Shown: in pieces, positions 56,438 through 64,000 of the stretch
Position numbering within the stretch: the stretch's first letter is position 1
How the letters are laid out: each line of letters opens with the position of its first letter
Assembly: GCA_039720395.1 (NCBI GenBank)
Contig: CM077826.1
Coordinates: 38,840,790 to 38,904,789, forward strand
Direction: 5' to 3'
Length of the DNA stretch: 64,000 bases
Origin: Liquidambar formosana
Lineage: Eukaryota > Streptophyta > Magnoliopsida > Saxifragales > Altingiaceae
Program-made: the position numbers and the translations under genes
Notes under the pieces: generated by a model
What the model saw: only the letters and a program-made list of their open reading frames with translations
The model's database searches: none
Told to the model about the DNA's origin: nothing

Positions 56438-56892
56438 ATTTTATTCCTTTCCTGGGGAATAAACAAGAGGTTTCATCCCTTTCCTGGGAAATGAATAAGA
56501 AAAGACTAATGATAGAAACTTTATCTATTTCCCTGTAGATAAAGGTATAATCCCTTTCCCTGTAGATTATAAACAAACATAGAAGATCCCTTTTCCTGTG
56601 GATCATAAGCAAATATAGAAAACCCCTTTTCCTGTGGGTCACAAACAAACATAGAAGACCCCTTTTCCTGTGGATCACAAGCAATCAGAGAAGACCCGTT
56701 TTCCCATGGGTCACAAATATAGAAGATCCCTTTTTCGGTGGATCACAAGCAAACATAGAAGATCCCTTTTCCTGTGGATCACAAGTAATCAGAGAAGACC
56801 CCTTTTCCTATGGGTCACAAGCAATCAGAGAAGACCCCTTTTCCTGTGGGTCACAAGCAAATAGAGAAGACCCCTTTTCCCGTGGGCCATAA
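56438..56892 (-). repeat. F hairpin array 1 (CTTTTCCTGT loop)
   Basis: About a dozen hairpins share a CTTTYCCTGT-like loop, with stems TTATTCC/GGAATAA, CTTTATCTA/TAGATAAAG, TATAATC/GATTATA, GATCC/GGATC and GACCC/GGGTC. Confidence 0.9.
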
Positions 56893-56911
56893 GCCTGAAA
56901 ATAGTGATAAA

Positions 56912-57276
56912 GTGCCTCTAAAGGCGAGTAAGAATTCTATCTAGAAATCAAACCCAAAGGTGTCCATCTGGACAGGCAAGAACTCTATCTAAAATTCAAA
57001 CCCAAAAACAATGATAAGATGCCTCGCAAGGCGAGCAAGAATTCTATCTAGAATTCAAACCCAAAGGTGTCCATCTGGATAGGCAGGAACTCTATCTAGA
57101 GTTCGAACGCAAAAACAATGATAAGATGCCTCGCAAGGCGAGTAAGAATTCTATCTAGAATTCAAACCCAAAGGTGTCAATCTGGACAAGTAGGAACTCT
57201 ATCTAGAGTTCAAACCCAAAAACAGCAATAAGATGCCTCGCAAGGCGAGTAAGAATTCTATCTAGAATTCAAACCC
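56912..57276 (-). repeat. F hairpin array 2 (ATCT loop)
   Basis: Tandem unit of about 110 bp. Hairpins: GAATTCT/AGAATTC, GAACTCT/AGAGTTC and GTCC/GGAC, all around ATCT, plus CTCGC/GCGAG around AAG. Confidence 0.9.
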
Positions 57277-57682
57277 AACGACCATGAATGCAGCAAACTA
57301 GCCAAGTAATTAATAGAGAATATATCATGAGAAATACCTCATCCCTTTCATAGGGAATGCACATGAAAACATCAAAGCACTCAAATGCATATGGATGCAG
57401 ACCCTATTTCCAGGAATAAACAACAAGAACAAATCTTAGTCTAAGGGATGAGCAAAAACATGACTCACAGAACAAGCCAAACAAGTACAAGAAGAGAAGA
57501 CTCTCAAGACATGATAAAGAGGATATTGATTCATGAAATCACAACGGATAATCTCTGAAATGTTCTTTTACTTTGGAACACATCCTTTACAAGGTTCACC
57601 TTGCCCCTTGTTCAAAATTCTTCCTTCCATTCTTATCATTTTCTTTTCACTTTCATTTTTCATTTCTTTTCCTTCTTTTTTT
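57277..57682. other. F 3' region, no gene
   Basis: Non-coding. Further loose hairpins of the CATCCCT...AGGGAATG type occur near 57340; a CT-rich tract lies at 57590-57680. Confidence 0.5.
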
Positions 57683-57735
57683 CAAGCCCTAACTTTTGCC
57701 TAGGCCGCCCTTTTGGGTTTTCAACCTAGCGGGCA
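57683..57735 (-). other. post-pol conserved block in F
   Basis: Minus-strand counterpart of 16236-16285 in Tat-A. Confidence 0.7.
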
Positions 57736-58002
57736 TCTTCTTTCTTATTTCTTATCCAATTCAAACCAGTGTGATATTCGCCCACTAATGACCCCATCTG
57801 CATTTCCAAAAGATTATTTTCACCATCATAATCATATCTTCTCAGTGGCATTGAACTGCTTAAAACCTTCTTCATAACATGGTAAACATTAATAAAGTGC
57901 TAATCTTTCTATTTGAATTATCAATGGTTCAACTTTTTAACACATGAGTCTTTTGCACATGCCCTTGCATGAACAATGATGTGGCTGCACCTCTAAAGGT
58001 TG

Positions 58003-58041
58003 CCTACGTACCCAAAAAAGGGATCAAGCCTTATGTAGTTC
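58003..58041 (-). other. H1 hairpin in the F 3' region (second)
   Basis: Outer stem CTACATA/TACGTAG with inner stem ATCCC/GGGT around T6. Confidence 0.65.
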
Positions 58042-58764
58042 ATTAATATATATTTGAACAACTTCAATCAATCAGAGAGGACTTTTATTTGGACTGTAAT
58101 GTAGGCTCGGAGTTCTAGGCTCAAGAAAGGATGGATATTAAAGGCTCAAGTTTAATTTCAATGGGTTCCTATCTGTCAAGGATTACTTCATCACTGCTCA
58201 TTTCACTTTCCAACTTGGCACTTCACTTGCTATATTTCACTTGTGCATCTTTTCTTTCATTTTCTTTTCATCTCTTATGTTTCTTTTTTGTTTTTCTCAA
58301 AATTTTTTTTTTTCATCTTTCTTTCTATTTCAATGGTTTATACACCACTCCTTCTTTTAAACAAACCTCTCTTTAAAATTTGCCCCTAGTGTGGGGGTAA
58401 CCTTGATAAGGGTATCAAAAATGAAATTATTCAAGCTCAAAATGGCTAGCAAGTGATTTTTCTTTTCTTTCGAAGGATAGCAGAAATGATGGCCTCTCTT
58501 CATTTTGATTTCCATTGTTCGCAGTTCAAGCATTAAAAAAGGCAAATATGTTAACTCATGTGTTAGGAAAGCAAACTATATCAAACCCTTGAGAAAGCAA
58601 GCAATAAATTAATGCAAACCATTCATTGATAATCAAAAGAAACAATCATACCAAAATAATTATCCCAAACCATAAAAATCCAACCAAACTAATCAATTAT
58701 TCAAATAATGTCTTAAAACCATGGAGACTAAAAGAAACTAAGCAATCCTCTACTTTCAAACCCA
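58042..58764. other. F, region between gag and 3' block
   Basis: Where pol would be expected. T-rich plus-strand sequence with no RT, RNase H or integrase motif; frames at 58131-58376 and 58357-58545 are low-complexity. Confidence 0.55.
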
Positions 58765-59792
58765 CTATGTCCCATTTGCATATGGAGGTGGCATGGCGTG
58801 GTGGTTTGGGAGTGGATTCATCGCTGTATTTGGTTCTTTTGGCCTGGGGAGCTTCTCTGAATCGATCATATCCTGAATGGTGTGGCGAAGACGACCGCAC
58901 CTATCTGTGTGATGACCATTACTCTGGTGAAAATCACAGTACTCATTCTCATTGTAGTTCAGTGCTGACTTGTTGATAGGAGTAGGATCTAGCGGCTTGA
59001 ACTTTCCTCTTTTCACTAAATTTTGGAGGGCTGTAGATAGAGACACACTAAATGAAGAGAACTCCCTAAGTCCACTACGAGGATTAAATGCATTAACCTT
59101 ATTAGCTTTGTTGCCATTACTTGCACTGAAGCTGCTAAATCCATACGTGCGCTTCTTCCTATCATTCTTATTAATTAGCCCACTATCCATGCCATCCTCA
59201 ATTTGTATACTAGCATCGTATAAGTCTTCAAAGGTCCTTAATGGAATAGGCATCAATGGTCTTCCAAAAGCTGGTAGAAGGTTCTTCACAATCATGCGCA
59301 TCTACTCCTTCTCAGTTGGACGATTGGGCATTTTAACAGCTTTAGCCCTCCACCTCATTAAGAACTCCGAGAATGTCTCATTACTCTTCTGCTTTGTAGT
59401 CTCCAAATCTTGTAGAGTTACATCAAGTTGGGCATTGTAGTTGTAATGGTGCATGAACTCCATTGCTAGTTCTTTCCAGTCTCAGGTCTTTGCAATGTCC
59501 AAGGAAAGGTACCAATTTACAGCATTGCCATTAAGGGTCCTTGGGAAACAATGCACAATCTTCTCTTCAAAAAGCCCTATAGGTTTCATTGCCAGAATGT
59601 ATTGCTTCAAATGATTGCGAGGATTACCAGTCCCATCAAACACATCTATTTTAGGCATTTTGAATTTCGGGGGTAGTTAGACGTCAGGAAATGGACATAA
59701 TTCATCCATGTCTAACATGTACTCTTCAACACCTTGAGACTTCTTCAAAATAGTCTTCATCTTTTCCACCTCAGTAGAAATGTCTTGCACCT
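58765..59792 (-). pseudogene. F gag, N-terminus cut by element E
   Basis: The open frame 59301-58765 contains MRMIVKNLLPAFGRPLMP and a knuckle CDFHQSNGHHTDRC (C-x2-H-x4-H-x4-C as in Tat-A), then RLRHTIQDMIDS. Upstream the Retrotrans_gag core continues (FDGTGNPRNHLKQYI about 59640-59600) with three stops. Homologous to Tat-A gag. No protease follows. Confidence 0.85.
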
Positions 59793-61194
59793 TGTAAGTG
59801 CCGTGTCCTAACCACGCCGGCTTGAGAGTACGCCACTAACCACGGATGATTAGAGTGGAGAGGGAGTCGCCACCCGATTTTGGCCTCAGGAACCAATTGA
59901 CCCCTAGCAAGGGCCCAACTCGTCATTACCAAAAGAATCAAGGTTCGGAGCTAGGGTACGCAGATGGGAAGGTGTTAGGCACCCATCTACGTCTGGCTAA
60001 AATCCGGCCCCCCACACGTATTTATTGGCTTTAATTAAAAGGACTCAACTGAATTCGGCCGTTAACCAAACATTTATGCAAAACCACACAATGGCACACG
60101 ATGATAAGAGGTAACAAAGAGTTAACAAGAAAATATACGTACATGAAAGAAGACTCGAATTTAAAATAAATACTTACACTGCCTGTAAGAGAGAAAGAAA
60201 AGCATGATTAATCTGAAAAGGCAAGGTCGTGCATGCACATGCATATGTTATGCACGTACGTGCATATCATATGTACGTACGAGCACATCCTCTGGCTACC
60301 ATGTTCCATGCCTCAATTACACCTATTAAGCCCCTACGATGTGCTCGAAAGCCTATGAGTGATCTAAGCATGATCCAAAAATAGTGAAAATGCCTCAGAT
60401 CTAAATATTATGGATATATGATGAGATCGGAAATGAATTGACATAGCTATACATATGAATGAGCATGTCAGGGTGAGAATATGGCATATATGTTGGAGTT
60501 AATGAACAACTATGCTATAAAATGAATGAGAAGTTTATTCCTAATTCTTAAATGCAGAAATGAATCAATATGGGTTAATCCTATATGCATCTTAAATATA
60601 GGCCATGAATGGAGAGTATCATGAAGCAAATGTTACATTTATTTCATGCGATATCTTAGATGGTAATCATAAATCATTGATAAAAACGAAATAGAGGTCA
60701 GAAACCATTACCCTTAGGTACGAACAGTAGCAATCCCTTCGCAAACTCGACCTTCGGACTTCACGCAAACACGGTTTAGCAATCTCTGGTTTTCTTTCAG
60801 GGTGGAGGCTAGATCCCAAAAAAAGGTCCCCTCTCCTGAATGAAAGTAGGGTATTTATAGATGGTGATTAGGGTTTAGGTTGGGATTTATTAGGGTTTTC
60901 TGGCCGCCATCCAGTAGCTGTCAGCGCGGTGTCTCTATAAGGTAAGAGCTGAGTTGGGGGGAAAAAGACTTTGGGAATTCAAAATGAAGGGTACGCACGC
61001 ACGTGCCAAGGGGATGCACGTACGTGCATAATATACACATGTACGTGCATGGGGTTTCTCATGACGTGGGGAGTCTTATTGGGCCTGCGTAAGTCTGTTG
61101 GGCTTGTCTGTGATGGTCTTGTCACTGCTGCCCTTCATCATTGGGCTTAAAAGGTGGTTTGTGGCATCAAGGGGTATGAAATGGGGTGTTAACA
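59793..61194 (-). repeat. 3' LTR of E
   Basis: 1,402 bp, minus strand; TGTTAACACCCC to GGCACTTACA. Primer-like 10-mer at 59863-59872, hairpin H2 at 59961-59992, palindromes at 60228-60292 and 60990-61050 (TGCACGTACGTGCA type) and a TATA box at 60851-60860 (minus). The tail resembles LTR F. Confidence 0.83.
60990..61050. promoter_or_regulatory. palindrome cluster upstream of the E LTR TATA box
   Basis: ACGCACGCACGTGC, TGCACGTACGTGCA and CATGTACGTGCATG lie 130-200 bp upstream (minus) of the TATA box at 60851. Related palindromes are at 62067-62094 and 62698-62755 near the antisense gene. Confidence 0.65.
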
Positions 61195-61333
61195 GTTTGC
61201 CCCTTCTTTTGATTTCGCTCGTACGGCGAACGGAATTAAAAGACCTTAAAACACTCATTTCGGACCAATTGGCCCCACAAACCTAGGGGAAGTAAATGCA
61301 TGTATAAGGTCGAATTAGGGGGGTGCCCAATTT

Positions 61334-61372
61334 CCTATGTACCTCCAATGAGGATCAGGCCTACCGTAGTTC
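61334..61372 (-). other. H1 hairpin in the E 3' region
   Basis: Outer stem CTACGGTA/TACATAG; inner stem CCTC/GAGG. Confidence 0.65.
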
Positions 61373-61428
61373 GAAGTGCATGGAAACGTTCCTTCGGGGC
61401 AATCGAAAGGCAACGCATTGATTAGGAA

Positions 61429-62040
61429 TTAAACTTTGAATTGGGAATTCACGGGATGAATTCCAATTTAATTCGGGTTGATTAAATCAAATTAGAGATT
61501 CACGGGATAAATTTTAATTTAATTCGGGTTGATTAAATCAAATTAGAAATTCGCGGGATGAATTCCAATTTAATCCGGGTTGATTAAACTTCGCGGGGTG
61601 AATTCCAATTTAATCTGGGTTGATTAAATCAAATTAGAAATTCGCGGGATGAATTTTAATCTAGGTTGATTAAACTTCGCGGGATGAATTCCAATTTAAT
61701 CCGGGTTGATTAAATCAAATTAGAAATTCACGGGATGAATTTCAATTTAATCTGGGTTGATTAGACTTTGAATTGGGATGAATTCCAATTTAATCCGGGT
61801 TAATTAAATCAAATTAGAAATTCACGGGATGAATTTCAATTTAATCCGGGTTGATTAAACCAAATTAGAAATTCACGGGATGAATTTCAATTTAATCCAA
61901 GTTGACTAAACTTCGCGGGATGAATTCCAATTTAATCCGGGTTGATTAAATCAAATTAGAAATTCGCGGGATGAATTTCAATTCAATCCGGGTTGATTAA
62001 ACTTTGGATTGGGAATTCGGGAGATGAATTTTAATTTAAT
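61429..62040 (-). repeat. E hairpin array
   Basis: Repeats of about 50-70 bp. Hairpins GGAATTC/GAATTCC and GAAATTC/GAATTTC around RCGGGAT, plus TTGATT/AATCAA and TTTAATC/GATTAAA. Some units are disrupted by small deletions. Confidence 0.87.
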
Positions 62041-62066
62041 CTGGGTTTTTGGAAGGTCTATTTGAC

Positions 62067-62094
62067 TGTGCACGCGCGCACGGGGTGCGTGCAT
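62067..62094. promoter_or_regulatory. palindrome cluster upstream of the E antisense gene
   Basis: TGTGCACGCGCGCACGG and GTGCGTGCATG lie about 115-140 bp before the TATA box at 62207. Confidence 0.55.
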
Positions 62095-62206
62095 GGCTCG
62101 AATTAAAAGGATTTATCAAAATGATGCCGTTTTGAAACTAATTATGGGGAATACGAAAAGGCGCGAAACCGTTGGCATTCTACCCACGTTCATTATTCCC
62201 GACGTC

Positions 62207-62216
62207 TTTATATATC
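62207..62216 (+). promoter_or_regulatory. TATA box of the E antisense gene
   Basis: TTATATATCC followed by a CT-rich leader; the first ATG is at 62316. Confidence 0.6.
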
Positions 62217-62315
62217 CACCATCCTTCTCCCCGTTCTCTTCATTTCCTCCCAAACTCCTCCATCTCTTCAACCTCTAAACCCCTCCATTTCCTTAACTTC
62301 CTCTGTCTTTCTCTT

Positions 62316-64000
62316 ATGGCACCGAAGAGGCAACGCACCACTACTAAGACCGGCCCTTCATAACCAGGCACGGCACCATCGCGGGACTCGAACGAACTTG
62401 GAAGACCTGCCATCCAGTGGTGGAGGCCTCACCCACGCCTCACATGAAATGAGGGCGGCATCTTGCTGCGCCCCATAGAGCACCTTTCTCACCTTACTGC
62501 CCAAGGACGGGTATGTGAAAAACTTTTGATTCTCTTTATTCTGAACTTGTCTATTTCGTGCAAAATTTGAATCTCTTTACTTGGATCCTTCCCCTTCTGG
62601 ACAAAGTTTCAATTTTTATTCTTGCATCTGAGTAAAAAAAGGCTAAAAAGGGGTTTAGACGTGTGAAGGAAGACGTAGGGGAAGGATCACAGGATGAGGT
62701 ACGTACGCGCCTAGCTAATGCACGTACGTGCATTAGGTATGTGTGCACGTACACGTCCTGTGATTTAGCGCAGAAAACTAGAAAAATGAAGGAGGGAGGA
62801 AAGAGGAAAAGAAATGAACGATAATTGGTCAAACGAGCTCATACCTGTGCTGTGTTTACCTGTGGTGCAGCTGCCAAATTTGCTTGTTACCCGCGGTAGT
62901 ATGGGGAATGCGAAGGCGTGGTGGGGCCGGCTCACCAAGGAGACAGACGAAGGCCTTGGTGTCTGGAGCTGGGTTTGGTACGATTATCGCGGGGCTGGCG
63001 GATGACAGCGATCGCGCCCTTGTGCACTGCTTAGCCGAGAGGTGGTGGGATACTACCCACACTCTCCATATCGCAGGTCGAGAGCTGATCCTTACCCCTT
63101 ACGACTTCTACCGACTGATGGGCTTGCACATGGATGGGGTACCTCTTCCCTTTGACCACGACGAGAAGGAGCGGACAGTCATCTCCAGGGAGTTACTGGG
63201 GATAAAGTATGATGGTGCATCCATCTATATTCTCGATGTTCACGACAATTTCACCTCACGAGGCCAGGGCACAGCAGCTCAGTGGATTCAGATGGCTCGT
63301 GCGTACATCCTATTTTTTATAAGGGGATATCTGGTTCCGAACTCATCTCAGACCGTGCCATTCGGTTGGTTATTGGCCTTGCGACAGTTATGCCGAGCGC
63401 GCGAGTACAGCTGGGGCGCGGCGGTATATGGCCATGTGATTTTAGCTATGGATTCCATGAGTTGTATGGCCACCAAATCTGTGGTTAGTCACTGGCGCGT
63501 CTGGGTGGTGAGTATCTTATTTCTCATTTTGCTTTTATGCATTTAAATTGGTATGCTGAACCCTTATGTTTTCCTGTATGTATCATTCCAGCTGTAGGTG
63601 CGTTAGTATCTCCGTGACAACCTTGACTCGCCGATGGACAAGCATGACTACTGGAGTTCTCGGAGGTTCCTGGATCAGATGACCGTTGACCAGGTATCAT
63701 TATTGTTTTCCTCTTTTTTTTTTTTCTTTTTTTTTTTTGGAGAAACAACAACGATAGCCCTGTGTATACAGATTGTCCCTTGCCCCTGGGTTAGCCAGCC
63801 AGTACGTGCTCCCGTCGAGTGGGATGCCGCAGCCCAGACTCTTTCCACCTTGTCTACCGTCTTCAAGTGCCCCGGGGTCCGTTCTTTTTATCTGGCGGAG
63901 AGAGTGGTCTGGCAGATTTCTGATATAGGTGTTACAGACCTTCTTGTCCCAGTGGATCCTCCTTGCTTTGTAGCATTTCCTACTGAGGCCATTGCTCATG
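62316..64000 (+). pseudogene. plant mobile domain gene (antisense gene of E), multi-exon
   Basis: Plus-strand gene inside minus-strand element E. Exon 1 is about 62316-62511 (starts MAPKRQRTTTKTGPS; stops present), with a GT donor after GACGG. Exon 2 is 62871-63507, open, with GLADDSDRALVHCLAERWW and LTPYDFYRLMGLHMDG, typical of the plant mobile domain; it ends at a GTGAGT donor. Exon 3 is 63598-63693, exon 4 63772 to the edge; all junctions are phase 0 with AG acceptors. Exon 3 has an in-frame TAG at 63604-63606. Plant mobile domain proteins are widespread in transposons and in host genes such as MAIN; function here is unknown. The stops suggest decay. Confidence 0.8.

Larger units (their letters stand above)
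54707..59792 (-). mobile_element. F: minus-strand Tat element with gag but no pol
   Basis: From left: 3' LTR (54707-56191), polypurine tract, two hairpin arrays, post-pol block, then gag (58765 to about 59792). No RT or integrase remnant lies between gag and the 3' region. Element E is inserted in gag at 59793. Confidence 0.8.
59793..64000 (-). mobile_element. E: 3' part of a minus-strand Tat element, continues past window
   Basis: 3' LTR, polypurine tract (GAAGGGGCAAAC on the minus strand at about 61195-61206), H1 hairpin, hairpin array, then an antisense (plus-strand) plant-mobile-domain gene. Gag-pol must lie beyond 64000 if present. Confidence 0.8.

Overview
The window is intergenic plant DNA, almost certainly from a eudicot with a repeat-rich genome. 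I can support no ordinary host gene, rRNA or tRNA. Nearly everything is nested retrotransposon sequence. The species cannot be named from the sequence.

Layout. Left nest (469-24303): a minus-strand LINE ORF1-like pseudogene (DUF4283 plus CCHC knuckle) is split by a minus-strand solo LTR (A', duplication GGTTT). That LTR is split by a solo LTR of a second family (B1, duplication GGTCA). B1 is split in turn by a complete, young Ty3/gypsy element of the Tat lineage (Tat-A, 5687-23007, duplication CCAAT). Tat-A has 2,789-bp LTRs, a tRNA-Arg primer site, gag-protease, a G-patch ORF, RT/RNase H/second RNase H/integrase, an antisense plant-mobile-domain ORF with its own TATA box, a large hairpin array, and a polypurine tract. 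24304-28839 is poorly characterised DNA with an inverted-repeat element, a 257-bp tandem duplication and microsatellites. 28840-36590 is a decayed SIRE-type Ty1/copia element (C1, duplication ACCTT). 37082-44422 is the 3' end of a minus-strand Tat element (D); a solo Tat-A LTR lies in its 3' repeat array (duplication GGAGT). From 44423 a second SIRE element (C2) begins; its RT region is interrupted by a solo B LTR (B2, duplication GATGA) and its 3' part by unclassified DNA (G). 54707-59792 is a minus-strand Tat element (F) with gag and 3' region but no pol, interrupted by another minus-strand Tat element (E, from 59793). E runs off the right edge and carries a plus-strand, intron-containing plant-mobile-domain gene.

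The most interesting signal is structural RNA/DNA, not protein. All four Tat families carry arrays of short hairpins between the extra ORF and the 3' LTR. Their stems change in compensating pairs while the loop stays fixed; the LTR of copia C2 shows the same in miniature. Two further hairpins (CTACGT...ACGTAG, and GGTGCCTA...ACCTTCCC) recur in LTRs and 3' regions of all Tat families, and a 10-nt copy of the primer-binding site lies inside every Tat LTR. Clusters of element-specific palindromes sit upstream of LTR TATA boxes and again upstream of the extra ORFs. The Tat-A LTR is a mosaic whose promoter block comes from a family-F-like LTR.

Expression logic: the LTR drives gag-pol on the sense strand. 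The antisense mobile-domain gene (Tat) or the extra 3' ORF (SIRE) appears to have a promoter-like region of its own that copies the palindrome architecture of the LTR promoter.
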